From assembly GCA_005888335.1 (NCBI GenBank), contig VAWY01000126.1, positions 74,649 through 138,648 on the forward strand: a stretch of DNA of 64,000 nt, written 5' to 3'. This document shows, piece after piece, positions 17,395-26,285 of the stretch. Every line of letters begins with the position of its first letter. Within the stretch, counting starts at the first letter, position 1. Both the position numbers and the translations under genes were made by a program. Origin of the DNA: Actinomycetota bacterium (GTDB lineage Bacteria; Actinomycetota; Thermoleophilia; Solirubrobacterales; Solirubrobacteraceae). Below the pieces are notes generated by a model. The model was given only the letters and a program-made list of their open reading frames with translations. It was not told the origin of the DNA and made no database searches.

Positions 17395-18768
17395 ATGGTC
17401 GTCCAGGCGAGCTTCGTCGAGCTCGACCGCGAGCGGATCCGGCAGCTGACCGAGCGCGAGACGGCGCTGCTCAACGAGCGCACCCCGCGCTCGGGGGAGA
17501 TGTTCCAGCGCGCGCACGCCGTGCTCGCCGGCGGCGTCGCGTCGTCCTACCAGCTGCGCGAGCCGTGGCCGATCTACCTCGAGCGCGGCGCGGGGCCGCG
17601 CGTGTGGGACGTCGACGGCAACGAGATGCTCGACTTCCACAACGGTTTCGGCTCGATGGTCCAGGGCCACGCCCATCCCGCGATCGGCCGGGCGGTCAAC
17701 GAGCGCTACGGCCGCGGCACGCACTTCGCGGCGCCGACCGAGGACGCGGTGGTGGTCGGCGAGGAGCTCGCCCGGCGCTGGGGGCTGCCGAAGTGGCGCT
17801 ACACCAACTCGGGCAGCGAGTCGACGATGGACGCGATCCGGATCGCGCGCGCGTACGCGGGCCGCGAGCCGATCCTGAAGATCTTCGGCTCCTACCACGG
17901 CCACCACGACGCGGTCATGGTCTCGATCGGCGTCCCCTACGACGAGATCGGCCCGCCCGAGCGGCCGGCCCAGCTGCCCTACGGCGGGGGCATCCCGCGC
18001 GCGACCGTCGAGCTGACCCACGCCGTCCACTTCAACGACGCCGAGGGCATGGAGCGCCTCGTCGCCGAGGTGCAGCCGGCCTGCGTGATCATGGAGGCGG
18101 CGATGATGAACCTCGGGGTCGTCCTCCCCGAGCCGGGCTACCTCGAGGCCGTCCGCGAGATCACGCGCGCGGCGGGTGTCGTGCTGATCTTCGACGAGGT
18201 CAAGACGGGCCTGACCATCGCGCCCGGCGGGGCAACGGAGCGCTTCGGGGTCATGCCCGACCTCATCACGTTGGCCAAGTCGCTCGGCGGCGGGCTGCCG
18301 ACGGGCGCGATCGGCGGGACCGACGAGGTCATGCGCGTCGTCGAGGACGGCACCGTCTACCAGGTGGGCACCTACAACGGGAACCCGCTCGGGATGGCGG
18401 CCGCGCGCGCCAACCTGCTCGAGGTCATGACCCCGGAGGCCTACGCGCACCTCGACCACCTCAACGACCGCATCGTCTCGGGCTGCCAGGCGGTCGTCGA
18501 CGAGCACCGCCTCCCCGCCTACACGGTGGGCGTCGGCGCCAAGGGCTGCGTGACGTTCTCGACCGAGAAGGTCGTCGACTATCCGTCGTTCAAGCGCGCG
18601 CAGGACGTCGAGCTCACCGAGCTCGCCTGGCTCTACAACATGAACCGTGGCGTGTTCATGACGCCGGGCCGCGAGGAGGAGTGGACGCTCTCGGTGACCC
18701 ATGACGACGCGGCCGTCGACCGCTACGTCGAGGTGTTCGCCGAGCTGGCGCGGGACCTGACGGCATGA
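17395..18768 (+). CDS. Class III aminotransferase (glutamate-1-semialdehyde aminomutase-like)
   Basis: A 457-residue PLP enzyme. Family landmarks are WDVDGNEMLDFHNGFGSMVQGHAHP, NSGSESTMDAIRIARAYAGRE, IFDEVKTG and the PLP lysine in LAKSLGGGLPTGAIGG. Similarity is closest to the glutamate-1-semialdehyde 2,1-aminomutase branch. That branch also contains transaminases and racemases of other amino acids. No haem genes are near, and the position behind a C4-dicarboxylate system argues for a catabolic role. I would not call it hemL. Confidence 0.85.
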   Translation: MVVQASFVELDRERIRQLTERETALLNERTPRSGEMFQRAHAVLAGGVASSYQLREPWPIYLERGAGPRVWDVDGNEMLDFHNGFGSMVQGHAHPAIGRAVNERYGRGTHFAAPTEDAVVVGEELARRWGLPKWRYTNSGSESTMDAIRIARAYAGREPILKIFGSYHGHHDAVMVSIGVPYDEIGPPERPAQLPYGGGIPRATVELTHAVHFNDAEGMERLVAEVQPACVIMEAAMMNLGVVLPEPGYLEAVREITRAAGVVLIFDEVKTGLTIAPGGATERFGVMPDLITLAKSLGGGLPTGAIGGTDEVMRVVEDGTVYQVGTYNGNPLGMAAARANLLEVMTPEAYAHLDHLNDRIVSGCQAVVDEHRLPAYTVGVGAKGCVTFSTEKVVDYPSFKRAQDVELTELAWLYNMNRGVFMTPGREEEWTLSVTHDDAAVDRYVEVFAELARDLTA

Positions 18769-18839
18769 CAAACGTCACGCCGAACTGACGACGGGCGCCA
18801 CTACCGCGCCGGCTGCGGCGCGACGACGATGGTCGCATC

Positions 18840-19742
18840 ATGGAATTCGCCATCGACGTCCGCGACCTGCGCCGCGCCTACGGCGACCTCGAGGCCGTGC
18901 GGGGGATCTCTTTCCGCGTCGCGCCCGGCGAGGTCTTCTGCCTGCTGGGACCCAACGGCGCGGGCAAGACGACCACCACCGAGATCCTCGAGGGCTACCG
19001 GGCGCGCACCGGCGGCGACGTCCGCGTCCTCGGATTCGATCCCGCCGCCGGCGAGCGCGCGCTGCGCGAGCGCGTCGGGGTCGTGCTCCAGGAGAGCGCC
19101 GTCCACGGCGAGCTCACCGTCGCCGAGGTGCTGCGGATGCACGCCCGCTACTACCCGCGCCCGCGCCCGGCCGGCGAGCTGATCGAGCTCGTCGCGCTCG
19201 ACGCCAAACAGGACGCGCCGGTGAAGCGCCTGTCCGGCGGCCAGCGGCGCCGGCTCGACCTCGCGCTGGCGCTGGTCGGAGACCCCGACCTGCTGTTCCT
19301 CGACGAGCCGACGACAGGCTTCGACCCGAGCGCCCGTCGTGCAGCGTGGGAGGCGATCCGCAGCCTGTGCTCGCTGGGCAAGACGATCTTCCTCACCACG
19401 CACTTCATGGACGAGGCGCAGGCGCTGGCCGACCGCGTCGCGGTCATGGCGCGCGGCGAGATCGTCGCCAGCGGGACGCCGGCCGAGCTCGGCGGGCGCG
19501 ACACCGCGCCCGCGGAGATCCGCTTCGCGCTGCCGCGCGGCCTGACGCTCGCCGACCTGCCGGCGCTCGCCGGCGCCGAGCTCGACGAGCCGGAGCCCGG
19601 CCAGGCGCTCGTCGTCGCCTCCGACGGCGTCCGCACCGCCCACGCGCTCACCGGGTGGGCGCTGGAGCGCGGCCACGACCTGCGCGGCTTCGCCGTCGCG
19701 CAGCCCACCCTCGAAGACGTCTACCTCTCCCTCACCGCATGA
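18840..19742 (+). CDS. ABC transporter ATP-binding protein (DrrA/NatA-like)
   Basis: A 300-residue ATPase. Walker A is GPNGAGKTTT, the signature LSGGQRRRLDL, Walker B LLFLDEPTTGFDP, and the switch His is in FLTTHFMDEAQ. The C-terminal extension with QPTLEDVYLSLTA is typical of ABC-2 exporters of drugs or lipids. Its stop overlaps the permease ATG. The permease and two-component genes that follow also overlap by ATGA or GTGA, so the four genes form one coupled unit, resembling DesK/DesR-linked exporters. The exported substrate is unknown. Confidence 0.93.
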   Translation: MEFAIDVRDLRRAYGDLEAVRGISFRVAPGEVFCLLGPNGAGKTTTTEILEGYRARTGGDVRVLGFDPAAGERALRERVGVVLQESAVHGELTVAEVLRMHARYYPRPRPAGELIELVALDAKQDAPVKRLSGGQRRRLDLALALVGDPDLLFLDEPTTGFDPSARRAAWEAIRSLCSLGKTIFLTTHFMDEAQALADRVAVMARGEIVASGTPAELGGRDTAPAEIRFALPRGLTLADLPALAGAELDEPEPGQALVVASDGVRTAHALTGWALERGHDLRGFAVAQPTLEDVYLSLTA

Positions 19743-20512
19743 CTTCCGACCTGCATCTCGCCGGCTGGCAGCTGCTCTACGAGCAGCGCTCGTTCTGGCG
19801 CAATCGCGCCCGGGCCTTCTTCGCCCTGGGCTTCCCGCTCATCCTGCTCGTGACGTTCTGCAGCCTCAACCAGGGCGGCACCGTCTCGTCGCGGGGCGGC
19901 ATCCCGATCGACACGGTGTTCCTGCCGGGGATCCTCGCCTACGGCGTCGTCATGGCGACGTTCACCAACCTGGCCGTGGAGACCGCGCGGCTGCGCGACG
20001 CCGGCCTGCTCAAGCGCATGCAGGCGACGCCGCTGCCGGCGTGGGCCTACCTCGCCGGACGGATCGGCAGCGCGGTGACCGTCGCGCTCGTCATCGCCGC
20101 CGCGACCATCGCGCTGGGCGAGATCGCCTACGGCGTGCACGTCCACACCGCCGCGCTGGGCGGGCTGGCGCTGGCACTGATCGCCGGCACCGCGTGCTTC
20201 ACCGCGCTGGGCATCGGGATCGTGCGGATCATCCCCAACGCCGACGCCGCCCCGGCCATCGTCAACGCCATGGTGCTGCCGCTGACGTTCATCTCGGGCG
20301 TGTGGGGGCCGAGCGACGGCGAGCCCGCGCTTCTCTCGCACCTCGCCCAGGCCTTCCCGCTCGAGCATCTCGCCGCCTGGCTGCAGCTCTGCTTCGACCC
20401 GCGGACGCACGGCGCGGCGGTGAGCGGCGGCGACCTGCTCGCGCTCGCGCTCTGGGGGTTCGCCGGGGTGCGGCTCACGCAGCGCTTCCTGCGCGTGACC
20501 ATGACGGCATGA
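19739..20512 (+). CDS. ABC-2 type transporter permease
   Basis: A 257-residue membrane protein with about six hydrophobic segments. The first is RARAFFALGFPLILLVTFCS. Then come FLPGILAYGVVMATFTNLAVE, the permease loop LRDAGLLKRMQATPLPAWAYLAGR, and PLTFISGVWGP before the last segments. These are marks of ABC-2 exporters of the DrrB type. Starts at both ends are fixed by four-base overlaps (ATGA) with the ATPase and the kinase genes. It forms the channel of the exporter. Confidence 0.9.
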   Translation: MTSDLHLAGWQLLYEQRSFWRNRARAFFALGFPLILLVTFCSLNQGGTVSSRGGIPIDTVFLPGILAYGVVMATFTNLAVETARLRDAGLLKRMQATPLPAWAYLAGRIGSAVTVALVIAAATIALGEIAYGVHVHTAALGGLALALIAGTACFTALGIGIVRIIPNADAAPAIVNAMVLPLTFISGVWGPSDGEPALLSHLAQAFPLEHLAAWLQLCFDPRTHGAAVSGGDLLALALWGFAGVRLTQRFLRVTMTA

Positions 20513-21645
20513 GCGCAAACGCTCTCGACGACCTGCCGGGGATGGGCCCGCGTTCGCGCCGCAACGCGGTGCTCGTCCTCGCCATCTGGAGCGTCTTCGC
20601 GGTCGTGCCGATGGTCAACTTCTTCGGCGAGCACCGCGCGGCGTGGCGCATCGTCGTGGTCGTCGCCGCGTACGTCCCCTTCATCGTCGTCTACCTGAAG
20701 GCGATGATCCGGCTGCGCCGGCGGGCGCCGGAGCCCGCCGACCGGCCGTTCATGGCGGCGCTCGTCGCCCTCAGCGCGGTGCTGATCGCGGCGGGCGGCG
20801 AGCCGTTCGTCGCGATGCTGGTGTTCACGTCGGTGGCGGCGGGGCGGCGGCTGCAGCCGCACGAGGCGCGGCGCGTGGTCTTCGCGCTGGGCGCGGGGGC
20901 GGCGGTGACGACCTGGGCCTACGGCGACGACACCGGCAACGTCGTCGCCTTGACGTTCACGACGATCGGCCTCGGCTGGTGGATGATCGGCTTCACGCAG
21001 CTGCTCTCGACGGTCCAGGAGCTGCACGCGGCGCGCGAGGAGATCGCGCGGCTCGCCGTTGCCGACGAGCGCGTGCGGTTCGCGCGCGACCTGCACGACC
21101 TGCTCGGCCACTCGCTGTCGCTGATCGCGCTGAAGGCCGAGCTCGCGGGGCGGCTGCTGCCGGGCCGCGTCGACGAGGCCGCGCGGGAGATCGACGACAT
21201 CGCCGCCGTGTCGCGGCGATCGCTGGGCGAGGTCCGCGAGGCGGTCGGCGGCTACCGGCGCCCGACCCTCGGCGCCGAGCTGGCCGGCGCGCGGAAGGCG
21301 CTCGCGGCCGCCGGGATCGCCGTTGAGGCCGACGCGCCGCCGGCCGAGCTGCCGGCCGACGCCGAGGCCGTCCTTGCGTGGACGGTGCGCGAGGCGACGA
21401 CGAACCTCCTGCGCCACGCCGGCGCGCGGCGCGTGGCGATCCGCCTGGGGACGAGCGACGACGAGGCGAGCGTCGAGGTCGTCGACGACGGCCGGGGCGC
21501 GGACGACGGCTCGGTCGACGACGGGAGCGGGCTCGCGGGGCTCGCCGAGCGGGTCGCCCGCCACCGCGGGCGGCTCGAGGCCGCGCCGCGGGCCGAGGGC
21601 GGCTTCCGGGTGGCCGTCTCGCTGCCGCTCGGGGCCGGTCCGTGA
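20509..21645 (+). CDS. Sensor histidine kinase, HisKA_3 (DesK/LiaS-like)
   Basis: A 378-residue kinase with four or more N-terminal membrane segments (about residues 20-150) and almost no external domain, so it probably senses events in the membrane. The phospho-acceptor is in RVRFARDLHDLLGHSLSLIA. ATP-binding features are VREATTNLLRHAGA, DDGRGAD and GSGLAGLAERVARHRG. It overlaps the permease and response-regulator genes. In this arrangement the kinase commonly senses lipid or antibiotic stress and controls the neighbouring exporter. Confidence 0.92.
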   Translation: MSANALDDLPGMGPRSRRNAVLVLAIWSVFAVVPMVNFFGEHRAAWRIVVVVAAYVPFIVVYLKAMIRLRRRAPEPADRPFMAALVALSAVLIAAGGEPFVAMLVFTSVAAGRRLQPHEARRVVFALGAGAAVTTWAYGDDTGNVVALTFTTIGLGWWMIGFTQLLSTVQELHAAREEIARLAVADERVRFARDLHDLLGHSLSLIALKAELAGRLLPGRVDEAAREIDDIAAVSRRSLGEVREAVGGYRRPTLGAELAGARKALAAAGIAVEADAPPAELPADAEAVLAWTVREATTNLLRHAGARRVAIRLGTSDDEASVEVVDDGRGADDGSVDDGSGLAGLAERVARHRGRLEAAPRAEGGFRVAVSLPLGAGP

Positions 21646-22247
21646 TCCGCGTCCTGCTCGCCGAGGACCAGGCGATGGTGCGCGGCGCGCTGGCGACGCT
21701 GCTCGGCCTCGAGCCCGACGTCGAGGTCGTCGCCGAGGTCAGCCGAGGCGACGAGGTGGTCGCGGCGGCGCGGGCGACGAGTCCGGACGTCGCGCTGCTC
21801 GACATCGAGATGCCCGGCGGCGACGGGCTCACCGCCGCCGCCGCTTTGCGCTCCGAGCTGCCCGGCGTGCGCGTCTTGATCCTCACGACGTTCGGGCGCC
21901 CGGGCTACCTGCGCCGGGCGATGGAGAGCGGGGCGCGCGGGTTCCTGCTCAAGGACGCGCCCGTCGACGAGCTCGCCCGCGCGATCCGCCGCGCCATGGC
22001 GGGCGAGCGCGTCGTCGACCCCGCGCTCGCGGCCGCGGCGCTGAGCGAGGGCGACAGCCCGCTGACGCCCCGCGAGCACGAGGTCCTGCGCGCGGCGCGC
22101 GGCGGCGCGACGATCGCGGACCTCGCCGGAGAGCTGTACCTGTCACCGGGGACCGTCCGCAACTACCTGTCGGCAGCCATGCAGAAGCTCGGGGCCCGCT
22201 CGCGCGCCGAGGCGGTCAGGCTCGCCGAAGAGAAGGGCTGGCTGTAA
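21642..22247 (+). CDS. Response regulator, NarL/LuxR family (DesR-like)
   Basis: A 201-residue regulator. The receiver has the Asp of VALLDIEMPGGDGL and the Lys of FLLKDAPVDELARAIR. The LuxR-type helix-turn-helix is in LTPREHEVLRAARGGATIAD to YLSPGTVRNYLSAAMQKLG. The start is a GTG (21642) overlapping the kinase stop by GTGA. It should be phosphorylated by the coupled kinase and control the ABC exporter. Its last 32 bases overlap the end of the convergent DUF559 gene. Confidence 0.93.
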   Translation: MIRVLLAEDQAMVRGALATLLGLEPDVEVVAEVSRGDEVVAAARATSPDVALLDIEMPGGDGLTAAAALRSELPGVRVLILTTFGRPGYLRRAMESGARGFLLKDAPVDELARAIRRAMAGERVVDPALAAAALSEGDSPLTPREHEVLRAARGGATIADLAGELYLSPGTVRNYLSAAMQKLGARSRAEAVRLAEEKGWL

Positions 22248-23151
22248 GGGTCCGCAGCGCGCGCTCGACCCAGCGCGGATCGTTCTGGATGTGATCCCAC
22301 GTGAAGCGCACGGTCTCGAGGCCCGCGACCTTGAGGTCGACGTCCCGCCGCCGGTCCGCGTGGAACGCCGTGTCGGTGTTGTGCGTGCGCGCGCCGTCGG
22401 TCTCGACGACGAGGTTGAGCTCGGGCCAGAGGAAGTCGGCGCAAGAAGGGCCGCGGTCCTCGTTGACTCTTGGCCGCGGGAGCCCGGCACTCGCCACGAG
22501 CGCGAGGAAACGCTCCTCCAGATCGCTGCGGGTGATCTGTGGCGGCGCGTGCGTGAGGGTCGCGAGAGCGGCCCGTAAACGGCGCGCTCCTCGGCGGCCC
22601 GGTGGGATCGACGAGACATCGAGGAGACGAAGGTGCTCGGCGCGGTGGCAGATGCGCTCGAGACGGTGCGGGCTCAGGACGTCGGCGAGGTCGATGAGCG
22701 TGCGGGCGACGGTCGTGACCGGTAGGCCGTGCTCCGGGTCGAGCGTCCTGTCATCGCGAGAGAGTGAGCGGCTGCGGTGCACCCGCACGCCTCCGATGGA
22801 CCGGCGCCTTTCGGCGACCGTGACATCGGCCGTCGACGGCCACGGCACGAGGTCCCACACCGCCGCCGCGCTCAGGTGGCTGAGAACCGCGACTCGCGAG
22901 CCGCCGTAGGCCAGAACCGCCGCCCACATCCGGCCGACGCCGACGACCCTCGCGTGCCCGACCGCGTATACACCGCGGTGCATGGGATGCAGCCGGCCGC
23001 TCGCGATTCGTCGACGGATCGCGCCCTCCCCCAAGCCGGCCTCGCGCAGTTGCCGGAGCGAGACCACACCGTGCTGGCGGGCCGCCAAGCCAGCCACGAT
23101 CCGGTCGGGTGGGGAACGAAACCGCTCACTATGCGCGGGAAGGTTCCCCAC
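22216..23151 (-). CDS. DUF559 domain protein with AbiEi-like N-terminus
   Basis: A roughly 311-residue protein of a type abundant in Solirubrobacterales. The N half resembles AbiEi-type winged-helix antitoxins: AARQHGVVSLRQLREAGLGEGAIRRR, then RGVYAVGHA and the TVARTLIDLADV segment. The C half is a DUF559/very-short-patch-repair-like nuclease fold, with DFLWPELNLVVETDG, THNTDTAFHADRRRD and WDHIQNDP. The start is uncertain. GTG 23151 matches homologue length, GTG 23097 is the alternative, and neither has a good ribosome site. A perfect 10-bp inverted repeat (23108-23152) overlaps this region and may be its operator. No AbiEii toxin gene is adjacent. Confidence 0.75.
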   Translation of the reverse strand: MGNLPAHSERFRSPPDRIVAGLAARQHGVVSLRQLREAGLGEGAIRRRIASGRLHPMHRGVYAVGHARVVGVGRMWAAVLAYGGSRVAVLSHLSAAAVWDLVPWPSTADVTVAERRRSIGGVRVHRSRSLSRDDRTLDPEHGLPVTTVARTLIDLADVLSPHRLERICHRAEHLRLLDVSSIPPGRRGARRLRAALATLTHAPPQITRSDLEERFLALVASAGLPRPRVNEDRGPSCADFLWPELNLVVETDGARTHNTDTAFHADRRRDVDLKVAGLETVRFTWDHIQNDPRWVERALRTLTASPSLRRA

Positions 23152-23152
23152 C
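23108..23152. promoter_or_regulatory. Inverted repeat at the DUF559 gene start
   Basis: GGTGGGGAAC (23108-23117) and its exact complement GTTCCCCACC (23143-23152) are separated by 25 bases. It covers the possible start codons of the DUF559 gene and lies about 110 bases before the divergent acyl-CoA dehydrogenase. AbiEi-type proteins are known to bind inverted repeats at their own promoters, so autoregulation is a reasonable guess. Confidence 0.5.
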
Positions 23153-23263
23153 CGGCGAAGGATGCGACCGAGGCGGTCCCGCCCGGGCGAAATGCGACCG
23201 TTTCGGAGCACCCCTGACGCAAAGGCGACACGAACCGCGGTCCGGACCCGTACGCTCCGCCTC

Positions 23264-24409
23264 ATGCCGCCCCACCCGCCCTTCACCGACGAGCACGAGG
23301 AGCTGCGCGGCGCGCTGCGGCGCTTCATCGAGCGCGAGCTCGCGCCGCACGCCGAAGAGTGGGAAGACGCGCGCTGGTTCCCCAACGAGGTGTTCACGCA
23401 GCTCGCCGCCGTCGGCTACCTCGGCCTGAAGTACCCGGAGAGCTACGGCGGCCAGGGCGGCGACATCCTCCACGAGGCGGTGATGTGCGAGGAGATGGCG
23501 CGCGTCGGCTCAGGCGGGACGGCCGCCGGGATCGGCGCGCACGTCAACATCGCGACGCCGCCGATCTGGAAGTTCGGCACCGACGACCAGAAGGAGCGCT
23601 ACCTGCGCCCGGCCATCGCGGGCACGAGGGTCGGCGCGCTCGGCATCACCGAGCCCGACGCCGGCTCGGACGTGGCGGCCCTCCGGACCATGGCCGAGCG
23701 CGTCGACGGCGGCTTCGTCGTCAACGGCGCCAAGACGTACATCACCAACGGCGTCCGCGCGGACTTCCTCGTCTGCGCCGTCAAGACCAGGCCGGAGGGC
23801 GGCCATCACGGCCTGTCGTTCTTGATCGTCGACACCGACCAGCCCGGCTACCGGGCGTCCAAGCTCGAGAAGATGGGCTGGCACGCCTCGGACACCGGCG
23901 AGATCGCGCTCGAGGACGTCTACGTCCCCGAGGAGAACCTGCTCGGCGGCGAGGACCAGGGCTTCTACCTGATCATGGCCAACTTCCAGTGGGAGCGCCT
24001 GGCGATGGCGCTCGGCGCCGTGGGCGCGATGCAGGTCGCCTACGAGCGCACCGCGCGCTTCTGCCAGGAGCGCCGCGCGTTCGGCAAGCCGCTCACCGGC
24101 CACCAGGCGGTCCGCCACAAGCTCGTCGACGTCGCGACGACCCTGCACACCGCCCGCTGCCTGACCTACGACGCGCTGCGCCGCTACCACGCGGGGGAGG
24201 AACCCGTTCAAGAGGTGACGATGGCCAAGCTGTTCACCCAGCGCGCCTGCTTCGATGTCATGGACACCTGCCTGCAGCTGCACGGCGGCGCCGGCTACAT
24301 GAAGGAGTACGGGATCGAGCGCGCAGCCCGCGACGCGCGGCTGGGCCCGATCGGCGGCGGCAGCGACGAGATCATGCGCGAGGTCCTGGGGAAGACGCTC
24401 TCCCTCTAG
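23264..24409 (+). CDS. Acyl-CoA dehydrogenase (second copy)
   Basis: A 381-residue paralogue of the dehydrogenase at 8762. Motifs in order: FTDEHEELRGALRRFIEREL, ALGITEPDAGSDVAALR, KTYITNG and LHGGAGYMKEYGIERAARDAR. The C-terminal catalytic Glu position is Gly (IGGGSDEIM), and the likely base is the Glu of QWERL in helix G, as in the long-chain type. The ATG at 23264 is the first Met before the domain. The shared palindrome found before the other dehydrogenase is absent here, so the two are probably regulated differently. Confidence 0.92.
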   Translation: MPPHPPFTDEHEELRGALRRFIERELAPHAEEWEDARWFPNEVFTQLAAVGYLGLKYPESYGGQGGDILHEAVMCEEMARVGSGGTAAGIGAHVNIATPPIWKFGTDDQKERYLRPAIAGTRVGALGITEPDAGSDVAALRTMAERVDGGFVVNGAKTYITNGVRADFLVCAVKTRPEGGHHGLSFLIVDTDQPGYRASKLEKMGWHASDTGEIALEDVYVPEENLLGGEDQGFYLIMANFQWERLAMALGAVGAMQVAYERTARFCQERRAFGKPLTGHQAVRHKLVDVATTLHTARCLTYDALRRYHAGEEPVQEVTMAKLFTQRACFDVMDTCLQLHGGAGYMKEYGIERAARDARLGPIGGGSDEIMREVLGKTLSL

Positions 24410-24420
24410 GCGAGGCGGGT

Positions 24421-24828
24421 ATGGCAGCTGCCGAGGTGACCAGGCGCAGGGACGATGCCACGGGCGCCACGCGGATTCTCATCTGCGACGACGCCCCCGA
24501 CCACCGCGCGCTCGTGCGCGCCGTCCTGGCCGAGGTGCCGGGCGTGGAGATCGTCGGCGAGGCCGCCGACGGCGACACCTGCCTGACCGCGATCGCCCTG
24601 ACCGATCCCGACGTGCTCGTGCTCGACCTGCACATGCCGCGCAGCGACGGCTACAAGGTCCTCGCGAGCCTGAGCGACCTCCTCACCCCGCCGCGCGTCC
24701 TCGTGCTCTCCTCCACGCGCGACGACGGCGCGCGCGCCCGCGTGACCGCCGCCGGCGCGGAGTTCCTCCCCAAGGGCGCCTCGCCCGACGAGCTCGCCGC
24801 CGCGGTGCGGCGGCTGGCCGCCGGTTAG
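24421..24828 (+). CDS. Single-domain response regulator (CheY-like)
   Basis: A 135-residue receiver with no output domain. Acidic pocket residues are in ILICDDAPDH, the phospho-acceptor Asp near residue 62 is in DVLVLDLHMPRSDGY, and Lys is in FLPKGASPDEL. It begins 11 bases after the dehydrogenase gene, with no kinase nearby, so its partner is elsewhere. Such stand-alone receivers act by protein contact, for example in phosphorelays. The end overlaps the convergent glycosylase gene by four bases. Confidence 0.88.
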   Translation: MAAAEVTRRRDDATGATRILICDDAPDHRALVRAVLAEVPGVEIVGEAADGDTCLTAIALTDPDVLVLDLHMPRSDGYKVLASLSDLLTPPRVLVLSSTRDDGARARVTAAGAEFLPKGASPDELAAAVRRLAAG

Positions 24829-25385
24829 AGCACCGCGGCGAGCCGCCGGGCGTCCTCGAACAGCGTGTCGCGCAGCTGCTGCCGGTGCAGCGCCGCCGCC
24901 GGGTGAAAGAGCGGGAAGAGCGCGGGGAGGTCGCCGCCCGCCGCGATCGCCGTGCCGTGGACCTCGCTGATCTTCGCCTGGGGCGCGAAGCGGGCCAGCG
25001 CGTGGCGGCCCAGCGGCACCAGCAGCTCGGGCTCGATGACCGCGAGCTGGCGCTCCAGCCACGGCCAGTGGTGCGCGACCTCGTCGGCGCGCGGGTCGCG
25101 GTTGCCGGGCGGTCGGGCCTTGAGGACGTTGGTGATGAAGACGTCGGCACGGGCGATCCCCGCCTCGCCGAGCAGCTCGTCGAGCAGCTTGCCCGCCCGC
25201 CCCACGAACGGCCGGCCCGCCTTGTCCTCGCTGGCTCCGGGCGCCTCGCCGACGATGACGATCCGCGCGCCGGGGCTGCCCTCCCCCGGGACGAAGTGCG
25301 TGCACGTCTCGCACGGCTCGAAGCCGCACGGCGTGTGCGTGCAGATCTCCTCGGCGATGGCGTCGAGCTCGGCCGCGGCGTCCAT
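24825..25385 (-). CDS. Uracil-DNA glycosylase, family 4/5 type (iron-sulfur)
   Basis: A 186-residue DNA repair enzyme that removes uracil from DNA. Motif 1 is [20 protein letters not shown] and the late motif is [11 protein letters not shown]. Clustered N-terminal cysteines ([14 protein letters not shown]) resemble the ligand region of the 4Fe-4S cluster, though the spacing is shorter than in many family 4 enzymes. [14 protein letters not shown] is also characteristic. A stand-alone gene whose end meets the response regulator gene. Confidence 0.88.
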   Translation of the reverse strand: MDAAAELDAIAEEICTHTPCGFEPCETCTHFVPGEGSPGARIVIVGEAPGASEDKAGRPFVGRAGKLLDELLGEAGIARADVFITNVLKARPPGNRDPRADEVAHHWPWLERQLAVIEPELLVPLGRHALARFAPQAKISEVHGTAIAAGGDLPALFPLFHPAAALHRQQLRDTLFEDARRLAAVL

Positions 25386-25457
25386 CCGCCTGCCTCCTAC
25401 CCGGCTCGCTTAATCTTCGCGCCTTTCCGACAGAGGCTGAGCGAAGGAGAACACGAC

Positions 25458-26285
25458 ATGGGAGTGCTCGACGACAAGGTGGCCATCGTCACGGGCTCGG
25501 CGCGCGGCATCGGCCGCGCCACGGCCGAGCTGCTCAGCGAGCACGGCGCCAAGGTGGTGATCAACGACCTCGACGGCGACGTCGCGCAGCAGGCGTCCGA
25601 CGAGATCGCCGGCGAGACGACCGTCTTCGCCGGCGACCTGACCGCCGGCGACGCCCCCGACCAGCTCGTCCAGACGGCGATCGGCGCCTGGGGCAGGATC
25701 GACATCGTCGTCAACAACGCCGGCTACACGCTCGACGCGCCCATCCACAAGATGAGCGACGACTGGTTCCAGAAGATGCTCGACATCCACGTCATCGCGC
25801 CCTTCCGCATCATCCGCGCCGCGGCGCCGCACCTGCGCGAGCCGGCCAAGAAGGAGCGCGAGGAGGGCCGGGAGGTCTTCCGCAAGATCGTCAACGTCTC
25901 GTCGGTCTCGGGCACCATGGGCAACGCCGGGCAGGCCAACTACTCGTCGGGCAAGGCCGCGATCGTCGGGCTCACCAAGACGCTGGCCAAGGAGTGGGGC
26001 CAGTTCAAGGTCAACGTCAACGCGGTGGCCTTCGGGTTCATCGAGACGCGGCTGACGGCCGCCAAGGACGACGCCAACGTCATGGAGATCGGTGGCGAGA
26101 AGGTGCAGCTCGGGATCCCCGAGCAGCTGCGCGGCATGGGGGCGATGCTCATCCCGCTCGGCCGCCCAGGCACGCCAAAGGAGGCGGCCGGCGGCGTGTT
26201 CCTCTTGTGCTCGCCGTGGTCGAACTACATCCACGGCCAGGTCCTCAACGTGACCGGCGGGCAGTTCACCGGGATGACGACCTGA
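25458..26285 (+). CDS. Short-chain dehydrogenase/reductase (3-oxoacyl reductase-like)
   Basis: A 275-residue SDR. The cofactor loop is VTGSARGIGRA, then NNAGYT. The catalytic Ser is in NVSSVSGTMGN and the YxxxK pair in NYSSGKAAIVG. Asp in NDLDGD after strand 2 suggests NAD(H) preference. The ATG follows GAAGGAGA closely. A GNAT gene begins inside its stop codon. It probably oxidises or reduces a 3-hydroxyacyl compound, in keeping with the acyl-CoA genes around it. Confidence 0.9.
   Translation: MGVLDDKVAIVTGSARGIGRATAELLSEHGAKVVINDLDGDVAQQASDEIAGETTVFAGDLTAGDAPDQLVQTAIGAWGRIDIVVNNAGYTLDAPIHKMSDDWFQKMLDIHVIAPFRIIRAAAPHLREPAKKEREEGREVFRKIVNVSSVSGTMGNAGQANYSSGKAAIVGLTKTLAKEWGQFKVNVNAVAFGFIETRLTAAKDDANVMEIGGEKVQLGIPEQLRGMGAMLIPLGRPGTPKEAAGGVFLLCSPWSNYIHGQVLNVTGGQFTGMTT

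Noticed and set aside
17395..18768. Calling the aminotransferase hemL
   Set aside because: Similarity is to the broad aminomutase/aminotransferase branch and no haem genes are near. The setting beside a C4-dicarboxylate system suggests another substrate.
15757..18771. 1004-codon open frame on the minus strand
   Set aside because: It lies opposite the kinase, response regulator and aminotransferase genes and has biased, low-complexity composition. Long antisense frames are expected at this GC content.
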